47,919 nucleotides of DNA from Marivita sp. XM-24bin2 (GTDB taxonomy: Bacteria; Pseudomonadota; Alphaproteobacteria; Rhodobacterales; Rhodobacteraceae), in the NCBI GenBank assembly GCA_003149565.1, contig QCWH01000024.1, forward strand, positions 1-47,919, written 5' to 3'. Under the pieces are notes generated by a model. It saw nothing but the letters and a program-made list of their open reading frames with translations. It did no database searches and was not told the DNA's origin. Of the stretch, positions 1 through 7,166 are shown piece after piece. How positions within the stretch are numbered: position 1 is the stretch's first letter; every line of letters starts with the position of its first letter. The position numbers and the translations under genes are program-made.

Positions 1-495
1 CTTCACCAGCGGCATCGCGTCTGTATCAAACCCCTCAGGTCCCCCGTCCAAAAACCGCCTGAACGTCACGCCGTCCGGATCGTCCTCCGGATACCAATGG
101 TCGAACCAAGACATCGGAATGTTGCGCACATGCGAGCGAAATGAGAAATGCGCATCAAGAGGGTGGCGGAACACGCATATATATTGCGCCTTGTCATGCA
201 GCGGCAAACCGTCAAGAGGTGTGTGGCTCTTCATACTGCGGCGGTGCGGCATCGCCTCCAATCGCGCGGCCACCTCTGCCATCTCACGGATGCGGATGTC
301 GACCCAGGGCATCTTGACCGACAGTTCGGGTTCAATATCCGGATCGCCCGACAACAACAGCGCAACAATCGTCTGCATCCACGTGGTCCCGGATTTCGGC
401 GGCGTCACAACGATCACATCGTCGGATCGGATCGTCACCATGTCCCAGCGTCTGCTGTCGGTGAGCGGCCCAAGGTAGAGTTTGCGCTGCGTCAT
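1..495 (-). CDS. Sulfotransferase family protein (partial, C-terminus outside window)
   Basis: The reading frame is open from an ATG at 495 to the window edge (165 codons), so only the N-terminal part is present. Residues 32-41 read TPPKSGTTWM, the 5'-phosphosulfate loop of PAPS-dependent sulfotransferases, and residues 108-121 (CVFRHPLDAHFSFRS) form the 3'-phosphate-binding motif with the conserved Arg and Ser. The family moves a sulfuryl group from PAPS to a hydroxyl or amine acceptor in the cytoplasm; the acceptor cannot be told from this fragment. It is upstream of, and on the same strand as, no visible partner; the next gene (fadB-like) ends 95 bp away. Confidence 0.85.
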   Translation of the reverse strand, partial: MTQRKLYLGPLTDSRRWDMVTIRSDDVIVVTPPKSGTTWMQTIVALLLSGDPDIEPELSVKMPWVDIRIREMAEVAARLEAMPHRRSMKSHTPLDGLPLHDKAQYICVFRHPLDAHFSFRSHVRNIPMSWFDHWYPEDDPDGVTFRRFLDGGPEGFDTDAMPLVK

Positions 496-565
496 ATGTG
501 ATCTCGCGTCGCTGAGGTTTTGAACAGGAGACGGGCCTGTAGCTCAAAACTCAATAAAATTCTGC

Positions 566-591
566 GCAGGCCTTCCAAGAAGCGGGCCTGC
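566..591 (-). terminator. Possible terminator of the FadB-like gene
   Basis: A 7-bp perfect inverted repeat (GCAGGCC / GGCCTGC) with a 12-nt loop starts on the stop codon of the minus-strand gene. On the minus strand it is followed by GCAGAATTTTATTG, a rather poor U-tract, so this is a tentative intrinsic terminator. Confidence 0.4.
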
Positions 592-2567
592 TATAGGTCG
601 TCAAAGCTGCGCCCATATTTGATCAGTTCTGCAAAGACCGGGTCAGGGGTCCAGAGATCCCGGTCGGGATGATCCAGCGCCTGCATCTCTCGGGTCGTCC
701 GCAACAAGCCTTCGGCGCCAACGGCATGCATCACACCGCCGCGCCAGTTCGGAACAAGCTGAGTAAAAACCGAGAGCACATCAAGCTCGGCAGCCCGTGG
801 CACGACACCCTCGCGGAGGATTTTTGCCCCGGTGTTCGCCATCGCGCCAACGATCAACCTGGCTATCTGCGGCGCGGGTATCGAGGTTTGCGGTGCGCGC
901 TCTGTGTTGATCTTGTAAAGCGCATCAGGATCAGACTGCGCGACGCCCTGCCCATCGTATATGTAGATACCTCGTCCGCCAGATCGCCCGTCACGGCCAA
1001 GCTGGACCATGAAGGACGACCAATTGCGAGCGCCGTCTGTACGCTCAAAAGCGGCCACATCTTGTAGTCCGAATGCGTCCGCCGCTTCATAGGGCGGGTG
1101 CGCCATTCCCCAGCTGCGCAATGCGTCATCCACCGCATAGGGGGACTGCCCCAAATCGACCAACGCGTCGGCGGCGCGCCAAAGCGTTTGCTGAAATCTG
1201 TCATGTAGTGAAAGCGTCGGAGCGGTTTCGACAATCGCCAACTTGCCAAGGCGACGGGACAACGCCAATCCTATGCGACGGTCGTCCTCAGTGGCCTCAG
1301 GCCCCAGCATGATCTCAACAAGCCGTGATGCAGATGCGGCAGAGGCAAAATGCAACGCCAATCGAGGGTCTGCTCCGGGCAGACAGTGCGCCACGGGCAC
1401 CCCGGCCGGGATCGGGATGCCTCGCTGACCGCGTGTCGCTCGCAAGACGAGGTGCGTGCCCTCAAGTATCTGCGCGTCGGCCCCGGTATGAAGGGCCGAC
1501 TTCCTGCGCTCGGCCCGATCACGTGACAACCGCCCGGACGAGACGGCGGCGTCGAGAACAGTTCTGACATGCGCCACGCTATCGCGTTGTTGGTTGGGAT
1601 CCCGGATCAGCCATTTCACCTGCAACCCTGCTTCGAGGCCCGCGAGAACGATCTGAAGCGCTGTTGCACTTCCCCCCAAGACGCCAATGGTCGAAATATC
1701 GGGCAGATCGCTGCGCCGGACCTGCATTGCGACCACCTGTTCGGCATGAAACAGATGGGACATGGCCTTTGATTGCGCCGTATCCGAGCAGTCCTCTGCC
1801 GCAGCCTCCTCGAAAGCCAAACCGGCATCGATTGGCAGGAGAATTGCCGCTTCGACAGCGCCCAGTATCTTTTTCGGCGCAATTTCCGGAGAGGCTTCGA
1901 CGCGTTTCCGAAACCGGCTCACCGCTTGTTGGTAAGCGACCGCGTCTGCAAAACCAGTGCGGATATCTGCAGTGGGTCGGGGGCTTGCGCCTTTGGCAGC
2001 AAGAGCGTCCGCAAATTCGGCAATGGCCGTGTCTGTATCAGTTTCGAAAAACTGATCCGAGATGCCCTTGAGTGTGCCCGAGGCGACGGGAAGCAACGCG
2101 CCGAAGATCAGCACCTCCAGCGCCGAGGCAGACCCGACCAATCTTGGCAACCGCTGCGTCGCTCCGGCGCTGGGCACGAGGCCGAGGCGGGCATTTGGAA
2201 ATCCAATCCGCGTGTTTTGGTGGACCAGCCGATAATGCGCGGCCAAGGCCAACTCAGCCCCAGAACCCACGACGGCACCTGACAGCACGGCAACCACAGG
2301 CGTGGGACTTAACTCGATCCTGCGACACAGCGCTGACAAGAGGTTGTCGGAGTCGTCACCGCCCCCCTGCGGCGTCGTGATGCCGGATGGAAAAACATCG
2401 CCTTTTCCACGCAGGACAATGATGCGGATGCTGTCATCGGACGAGCAGTGATCCAAATCACTTTGCAAAGAGATCAATGTGGACCGCATCAGCCGGCCAG
2501 AAGGGCCTGCCGTCATCACGATCTGAGCGATCCCGTCTGTGACGGTTATCTCCGTTGCTGCGCCCAT
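591..2567 (-). CDS. FadB/FadJ-like enoyl-CoA hydratase / 3-hydroxyacyl-CoA dehydrogenase fusion with degenerate motifs
   Basis: The 658-aa product has the layout of fatty-oxidation multifunctional proteins: a crotonase domain (about 1-220), an NAD-binding hydroxyacyl-CoA dehydrogenase domain (about 290-450) and C-terminal dehydrogenase repeats (about 450-650). The first crotonase glutamate is present (GSGAELAL, E105), but the second catalytic Glu position reads GFPNARLG, with N125 where FadB/FadJ have Glu. The dinucleotide loop is VLGGSATAL instead of VIGAGTMGG. The dehydrogenase His/Glu pair is kept (H406 and E418, 12 apart). I chose ATG 2567 because GGAG lies 6 nt upstream; a TTG at 2630 would add 21 unfamilial residues. 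It may be an acyl-CoA enzyme with altered chemistry or a partly inactive paralogue. Confidence 0.8.
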   Translation of the reverse strand: MGAATEITVTDGIAQIVMTAGPSGRLMRSTLISLQSDLDHCSSDDSIRIIVLRGKGDVFPSGITTPQGGGDDSDNLLSALCRRIELSPTPVVAVLSGAVVGSGAELALAAHYRLVHQNTRIGFPNARLGLVPSAGATQRLPRLVGSASALEVLIFGALLPVASGTLKGISDQFFETDTDTAIAEFADALAAKGASPRPTADIRTGFADAVAYQQAVSRFRKRVEASPEIAPKKILGAVEAAILLPIDAGLAFEEAAAEDCSDTAQSKAMSHLFHAEQVVAMQVRRSDLPDISTIGVLGGSATALQIVLAGLEAGLQVKWLIRDPNQQRDSVAHVRTVLDAAVSSGRLSRDRAERRKSALHTGADAQILEGTHLVLRATRGQRGIPIPAGVPVAHCLPGADPRLALHFASAASASRLVEIMLGPEATEDDRRIGLALSRRLGKLAIVETAPTLSLHDRFQQTLWRAADALVDLGQSPYAVDDALRSWGMAHPPYEAADAFGLQDVAAFERTDGARNWSSFMVQLGRDGRSGGRGIYIYDGQGVAQSDPDALYKINTERAPQTSIPAPQIARLIVGAMANTGAKILREGVVPRAAELDVLSVFTQLVPNWRGGVMHAVGAEGLLRTTREMQALDHPDRDLWTPDPVFAELIKYGRSFDDL

Positions 2568-2657
2568 CTTCTGCTCCGATGGCCTCGTCCCGGCATATTT
2601 GCCTGTTCTTTGACGGGTTTTAGAGGCCAAACAGAGCGGTGTGGCAAGAATTCTGCG

Positions 2658-3644
2658 TTATTTGCCGCGCTTGTGCATCATTCGCGCGACATCCAGCATG
2701 CGCGCAGAAAAGCCCCACTCGTTGTCGTACCAGCCGAAGATGCGGAGTTGATCCCCGGTTTCGAGGGTCTCGTTCGGGGCAATGACCAGCGACTCCGTAC
2801 GTCCTCGCAGATCAACAGAAACACAGGCATCCTCAACCAAGCCAACCACCGGATTGGCGTCTGCCAATTCTCGCAGAGCATCGGCAGGCGATGTCGGTGG
2901 CGTGCTGAGGCGCACCACGAGGTCAACCGCTGATACGCTGATGGCCGGCACGCGCACGGCGGCCCCTGTAACGCGACCTGCAAGATCGGGCAGAACCCGG
3001 TCAACAAGCTTGGCGGCGCTTGTGGTCGTGGGCACCATGCTGACAGCACCGGCGCGATTGCGTGCGAGGTCCGGCCCGCGCGGCGCGTCCACCATTGGCT
3101 GGCTGCCGGTGTAGCAATGGATGGTCGTCATGTGGCCCTGGATCAGGCCGAAGCGGGTGTCGAGGTCGCGAAGGAGGGGAGCAACAGCGTTGGTGGTGCA
3201 GGATGCGTTCGACACGACGGAGCAATCTCCGACCTCATTTTCGTTCGCACCTTTGACAATCGTGATGTCCGCGATGTCAGAAGGTCCGGAAATCAAAACG
3301 GCCCGTGCGCCAGCAGCAAGCGCGCTGTCAACGCTTGCGCGATCTTTGGTGGCGCCGGTGCAATCCAAAAGCAAATCGACACCGTCCAAAGGCAGATCGG
3401 ACATCTTCACGCCAGTCAAAATCGGTATGGCTCTGCCTCCGGCCAGCAAATCGCCGTCAGCATAACTTGCACCGCCGGGCAGTGGACCGAAGACGCTGTC
3501 ATATTTGAACAGATAGGCACAGGTTTCCGGGGCGGCCAAGTCATTGACCGCAACCACCTCGATATCGGCATGATCCGGCGTTGTCAGGATTTGCCGCAGG
3601 ATCACCCTGCCAATCCGCCCAAACCCGTGAATTACGATGCGCAT
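2658..3644 (-). CDS. gap: Glyceraldehyde-3-phosphate dehydrogenase family protein
   Basis: The 328-aa product starts with the NAD-binding segment MRIVIHGFGRIGR and carries the catalytic cysteine in SNASCTTNAVAP (C149) and histidine in HCYTGSQ (H176); it ends with the family signature WYDNEWGFSARM. The enzyme would oxidise glyceraldehyde-3-phosphate with NAD(P)+ in glycolysis or Calvin-type flux. The segment after the histidine (TGSQPMVDAPRG) differs from the YTNDQ form of many housekeeping GAPDHs, so this may be a second paralogue or an erythrose-4-phosphate-type enzyme. ATG 3644 is preferred over an upstream GTG at 3662 because GAGGA precedes it at proper spacing. It is divergent from the IclR gene, which may regulate it. 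Confidence 0.88.
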   Translation of the reverse strand: MRIVIHGFGRIGRVILRQILTTPDHADIEVVAVNDLAAPETCAYLFKYDSVFGPLPGGASYADGDLLAGGRAIPILTGVKMSDLPLDGVDLLLDCTGATKDRASVDSALAAGARAVLISGPSDIADITIVKGANENEVGDCSVVSNASCTTNAVAPLLRDLDTRFGLIQGHMTTIHCYTGSQPMVDAPRGPDLARNRAGAVSMVPTTTSAAKLVDRVLPDLAGRVTGAAVRVPAISVSAVDLVVRLSTPPTSPADALRELADANPVVGLVEDACVSVDLRGRTESLVIAPNETLETGDQLRIFGWYDNEWGFSARMLDVARMMHKRGK

Positions 3645-3713
3645 ATGTCTGTCCTCTGCCACTTACCGCAGAACCTGAGTGTTACGGGTTGCATTTCAAT
3701 CTTTATTTTTTCA

Positions 3714-3746
3714 CATTGTAAAAATATTTTTTGTATCGAGACAATG
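3714..3746. promoter_or_regulatory. AT-rich divergent control region with inverted repeat (possible IclR operator)
   Basis: Between gap (minus) and the IclR gene (plus) lies an AT-rich stretch. CATTGT at 3714-3719 is mirrored by ACAATG at 3741-3746, and between them AAAAATATTTTT (3720-3731) is itself a palindrome. IclR regulators commonly bind palindromes in such divergent regions. The link to this regulator is inference. Confidence 0.4.
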
Positions 3747-3764
3747 CGCTTTGGGGAGGCGGGC

Positions 3765-4592
3765 ATGAACGCGGAAACAGGTCCAGAACGTCGTGCGCGG
3801 GGACGACCTCGCGCATGGAGCGATACAACCGAGCAGAACAAGATCAAATCGCTTGATCGCGCGCTTGTCATCCTGGAGCGTCTCAGCGAACGCGGCGGGG
3901 CGACGCTGACCGATCTTTCTGAAGACTTAGATCAATCGCCTGCCACGGTCTACCGTGTCCTGTCCACGTTCGAAGGTCGCAACATGGTCGATTTCGATCC
4001 GTTGGCGCAGACGTGGCACATCGGAGCAGGGGCATTTCATATCGGTTCCCGCTTTCTGCGCCGGACATCTCTGGTGGAACGCGCGCGGCCGTTCCTGCGC
4101 GAATTGATGCAGAAGACCGAGGAGACCGCCAATCTCGGAGTCACACGGGATGGGTTGGTCCTGTTCCTGAGCCAGGTTGAGACACACCACAATATCCGCG
4201 CGTTTTTCCCGCCGGGCACCATGTCGCCGATGCATTCCTCTGGGATCGGCAAAGCGCTTTTGGCGCAGATGGACGATAAAGAAGTGGCGTCGATCATCCG
4301 CCGTCACAAACTGACGGCGTTCACCGAGCATACATTGGTGACACCCGAGGCGCTTGCAGAGGACTTGGCGAAAACGCGGGCGCGCGGTTTTGCGTTTGAT
4401 GCGGAAGAGAAAAACGACGGGATGCGCTGTATCGCGGCCCCGGTGTTCGACATGCATGGTGAACCGATAGCCGGCGTGTCGATTTCGGGGCCGTCTGCCC
4501 GCCTTCCGGATGAACGCATCGACAGTCTGGGCGCTTGCGTCAAGGAAACGGCGGCCAAGCTGACCGCCGCTCTGGGGGGCGCGTCCGATTAA
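3765..4592 (+). CDS. IclR family transcriptional regulator (BhcR-like)
   Basis: The 275-aa protein has an N-terminal winged helix (about residues 22-80, with SLDRALVILERLS and SPATVYRVLSTFE) and a C-terminal IclR effector domain (about 95-270) with the family signature around GMRCIAAPVFDMHGEPIAG. It is a one-domain-pair cytoplasmic DNA-binding regulator. From memory the sequence resembles the glyoxylate-responsive BhcR group, including the N-terminal GRPRAWSD...TEQNKIKSLDRA segment, but no beta-hydroxyaspartate-cycle genes are next to it. ATG 3765 is chosen because GGGGAGG ends 5 nt upstream. Its stop overlaps that of convergent metF by 3-4 bases. Autoregulation and control of the divergent gap gene are plausible but unproven. 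Confidence 0.88.
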   Translation: MNAETGPERRARGRPRAWSDTTEQNKIKSLDRALVILERLSERGGATLTDLSEDLDQSPATVYRVLSTFEGRNMVDFDPLAQTWHIGAGAFHIGSRFLRRTSLVERARPFLRELMQKTEETANLGVTRDGLVLFLSQVETHHNIRAFFPPGTMSPMHSSGIGKALLAQMDDKEVASIIRRHKLTAFTEHTLVTPEALAEDLAKTRARGFAFDAEEKNDGMRCIAAPVFDMHGEPIAGVSISGPSARLPDERIDSLGACVKETAAKLTAALGGASD

Positions 4593-5455
4593 GCGACGTT
4601 CTTGAGGTCCAGCTTCGGCGTCACGCCAAGCGCGTGGCACACGTCGCGCGTCAATTCCGGGCGGTTGAGCGTGTAGAAGTGCAGCGTATCAACACCGCCA
4701 TCAATCAGGTCAGAGCACAGTTCGGTACAGATCGCCGTGGCCAACAGGTCTTCGCGCCCGTCGCGTTCCGCCTTTTCGAACGCGTCCACAACCCAGGCCG
4801 GGATATACGTGCCGCAGCGCTGGGCAAAGCGGACCGCGCCTTTCCAGTTTTCGATCGGCAGAATGCCAGGGGTCACCGGCTTGTCGATCCCCGCCTTTTC
4901 GCAGGCATCGCGGAAACGGAAGAAGGTTTCTGCCTCGAAGAAAAACTGTGTCAGCGCCTCAGACGCCCCTGCGTCGAACTTGCGCTTGAGATAACGCACA
5001 TCCGCCTGCGCATCCGCGGCTTCGGGATGTATGTCAGGATATGCGCCCACACGGATGGTAAAATCGCCCGCATCGCGCAGCCCTTCGATCAGGTCGACAC
5101 TCGACGCAAACCCGTCCGGATGCGGCACAAACCCCTCTTCGCCCTTTGGCGGATCCCCCCTCAGGGCCACGATATCGGTCACACCGGCCGCTGAGAAATC
5201 CTGCGCAATGGCAAGCGTTTCGGCGCGTGTGGCATTCACGCAGGTCAGATGCGCCGCCACCGGCAGACCGGAGGACTTGTGCAAGGTCGCCACCGCCTCG
5301 CGGGTCAGATCGCGGGTCGTGCCACCTGCGCCGTAGGTCACAGAGACAAAGCGCGGCTGAAGCGGGGCAAGCACCTGAACCGTGTCCCACAGGCGGAACG
5401 ACGCCTCCAGCGACTGCGGCGGGAAGAATTCGAAAGAAACAGACGGAGCGGGCAT
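4589..5455 (-). CDS. metF: Methylenetetrahydrofolate reductase MetF
   Basis: The 288-aa flavoprotein reduces 5,10-methylene-THF to 5-methyl-THF, the methyl donor for methionine synthesis. The N-terminus PSVSFEFFPP is the family signature, and VTYGAGGTTRD, LRGDPPKGE and QFFFEAE follow in the expected order for the TIM-barrel FAD enzyme. Length fits bacterial MetF. I start at ATG 5455 because AAGG lies 9 nt upstream; ATG 5464 also exists in frame. It is divergent from metR (96 bp apart), whose product is the classical homocysteine-sensing activator of met genes, so control by MetR from the shared region is very likely. Confidence 0.96.
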   Translation of the reverse strand: MPAPSVSFEFFPPQSLEASFRLWDTVQVLAPLQPRFVSVTYGAGGTTRDLTREAVATLHKSSGLPVAAHLTCVNATRAETLAIAQDFSAAGVTDIVALRGDPPKGEEGFVPHPDGFASSVDLIEGLRDAGDFTIRVGAYPDIHPEAADAQADVRYLKRKFDAGASEALTQFFFEAETFFRFRDACEKAGIDKPVTPGILPIENWKGAVRFAQRCGTYIPAWVVDAFEKAERDGREDLLATAICTELCSDLIDGGVDTLHFYTLNRPELTRDVCHALGVTPKLDLKNVA

Positions 5456-5529
5456 AGAAGTCATCCTTGATGGCGTTGAAACTCTTGTCGCACGCGCAGC
5501 ATTGTGAGACAAACTCATAAATCTAATCT

Positions 5530-5548
5530 TCAACATGAGATCAGTTGA
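5530..5548. promoter_or_regulatory. Inverted repeat in the metF-metR divergent region (candidate MetR site)
   Basis: TCAAC at 5530-5534 and GTTGA at 5544-5548 form an inverted repeat with a 9-nt spacer that reaches the metR start codon. A further GTTGAA (5475-5480) mirrors TTCAAC (5529-5534) across the region. MetR of enterobacteria binds TGAA-N5-TTCA-like repeats; the arms here differ, so this is a candidate only. Confidence 0.4.
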
Positions 5549-5550
5549 TA

Positions 5551-6456
5551 ATGCACATCGAGTTCCGGCACCTGCGCACCATCAAGGCCATCCACGAATA
5601 CGGAGGGGTGGCGAAGGCTGCGGATCAGCTCAACATCACGCAGTCTGCGCTCAGCCATCAGATCAAGGCGCTTGAGGATCAGGCCGGGGTGGAACTGTTC
5701 GTGCGCCGCTCGAAACCGATGCGGCTCTCTGCTGCTGGAATGCGGCTTTTACGTTTGGCCAATCAGGTCTTGCCGCAGGTCGAGGCGCTTGCAGCGGAGT
5801 TCGAAGGGCTGCGCGACGGATCATCCGGACGCATGCACATCGCTATCGAATGCCACGCCTGTTTCGAATGGCTCTTCCCGGTTCTGGAAGCGTTTCGCAA
5901 AAGCTGGCCGGATGTGGATGTCGACATCCGCCCGGGCCTCGCGTTTGACGCTCTGCCCGCGCTTCAGCGCGAGGATGTTGACCTTGTCGTCTCATCCGAC
6001 CCCGAAGAGATTCCTGGTGTCACATTCACAGAGCTCTTTGATTATAATGCAGTTTTTGTAGCCTCTGCAGCACATCCCTTGGCCAATAAACCGTATATCG
6101 ATGCCGAGGACTTTCGCGGTCAAACGTTGATCACGTACCCGGTGGAACGCTCGCGTCTCGATGTGTTCAGTCAGCTTCTGATCCCATCCAAGGTCGAGCC
6201 AGGAGCAGTTCGTCAGGTGGAACTGACAGCAGTCATCTTGCTATTGGTCGCGTCAAATCGCGGCGTATCGGTCTTGCCGGATTGGGTGGTGCGAGAGGTC
6301 AAGTACAGCTCGGACTATGTCACCCGGCCGTTGACGGAGAATGGCATCACAAGACGGCTCTACGCTGCCACCAGAACGGTGGACACGCACAAACCGTTTG
6401 TTGCTGAATTGATCGGCCTTGCCCGGCAAGAGGCGCAGCGTCTTCAATCCGCTTAG
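5551..6456 (+). CDS. metR: LysR-type methionine regulator MetR
   Basis: The 301-aa protein has the LysR winged helix at residues 1-60 (FRHLRTIKAIHEYGG, TQSALSHQIKALE) and a periplasmic-binding-like effector domain. Several stretches match MetR specifically: IAIECHACFEWLFPVLE, DVDLVVSSD, YPVERSRLDVF and VASNRGVSVLPDWVV. MetR activates methionine-pathway genes with homocysteine as co-inducer. The start is ATG 5551; a TTG two codons upstream is in frame but less likely. Its divergence from metF supports the assignment, since metR is typically divergent from a target gene and represses itself. Confidence 0.93.
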   Translation: MHIEFRHLRTIKAIHEYGGVAKAADQLNITQSALSHQIKALEDQAGVELFVRRSKPMRLSAAGMRLLRLANQVLPQVEALAAEFEGLRDGSSGRMHIAIECHACFEWLFPVLEAFRKSWPDVDVDIRPGLAFDALPALQREDVDLVVSSDPEEIPGVTFTELFDYNAVFVASAAHPLANKPYIDAEDFRGQTLITYPVERSRLDVFSQLLIPSKVEPGAVRQVELTAVILLLVASNRGVSVLPDWVVREVKYSSDYVTRPLTENGITRRLYAATRTVDTHKPFVAELIGLARQEAQRLQSA

Positions 6457-6460
6457 AGTG

Positions 6461-6667
6461 TCAGAGGGCTGTCAGGTTTGAAGCCATCATCCTGCCATCG
6501 CGACCCTCGGTCATCTCAAAGCTGACCTTCTGGTTGTCGCTCAGACCCTCCATTCCGGATTGCTGCACTGCAGAAATGTGCACAAACACATCCTTGCCGC
6601 CGTCTTCCGGGGAAATAAAGCCGTAGCCTTTGGTGGCGTTAAACCATTTCACGGTACCGTTCGGCAT
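6461..6667 (-). CDS. Cold-shock domain protein (CspA family)
   Basis: The 68-aa protein is a single OB-fold cold-shock domain. It shows RNP1 (KGYGFISPE, residues 13-21) and RNP2 (DVFVHISAV, 26-34), which bind single-stranded nucleic acid. The family act as RNA chaperones during cold or stationary phase. ATG 6667 is the natural start of the domain, with AAGGAG about 12 nt upstream; a longer in-frame extension to 6802 lacks family support. It converges on metR with only 4 bp between the stops. No EcfG-type promoter is visible upstream. Confidence 0.94.
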   Translation of the reverse strand: MPNGTVKWFNATKGYGFISPEDGGKDVFVHISAVQQSGMEGLSDNQKVSFEMTEGRDGRMMASNLTAL

Positions 6668-6851
6668 GATCCCGTGTCTCCTTCTGTCGTCCTGTCTGAC
6701 CGCAATGGGCCGCTTCTGTTGCGACCGGGCCTGCAATCTGCGACACCCCGCCACAGGATAAGAAATTGACCGAAAAGTCCCAAAAACAAGGTCCCCGAGC
6801 ATTTTTCGCGTGAAAGGCAGGGGCGCGGGACATCACAGCAAGGAGCGAGGT

Positions 6852-7166
6852 ATGATCCTATACGGGCTGAAAAACTGCGACACATGTCGTAAAGCATTGA
6901 AGGCGTTACCAAACGCTGAATTGACTGACGTTTCCGTCACTCCGGTCCCCGAAAGTATACTGGATCGGGCCTTGTCGCAGTTCGGTGAAAAAATTCTCAA
7001 CACACGTTCCACGACATGGCGCGGATTGGATGCAGCCGAGCGTGAGAAAGACCCAAAAACACTATTGGTGGCCCATCCAAAACTGATGAAACGGCCGCTG
7101 ATCGTGGAAGGGGACGCGCTTTATCTCGGGTGGGACAAAGATACTCAGGCGGCGCTTTTGGATTAA
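6852..7166 (+). CDS. ArsC/Spx family (YffB-like) thioredoxin-fold protein
   Basis: The 104-aa product begins MILYGLKNCDTCRKA, with the active-site Cys of the ArsC/Spx superfamily and a second Cys at the CxxC position (C9, C12), and contains the conserved LMKRPLIVEG segment near residue 75-85. Members include arsenate reductases, Spx regulators and YffB proteins of unknown substrate; there are no ars genes here, so arsenate reduction is not assumed. AGGAG lies about 6-11 nt before ATG 6852. Its stop overlaps that of the convergent ABC exporter by 4 bp. Confidence 0.87.
   Translation: MILYGLKNCDTCRKALKALPNAELTDVSVTPVPESILDRALSQFGEKILNTRSTTWRGLDAAEREKDPKTLLVAHPKLMKRPLIVEGDALYLGWDKDTQAALLD

Noticed and set aside
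3117-3764. Long upstream extension of the IclR reading frame
   Set aside because: It runs antisense through the GAPDH gene, and the ATG at 3765 has an ideal ribosome site, so the extension is a shadow frame.
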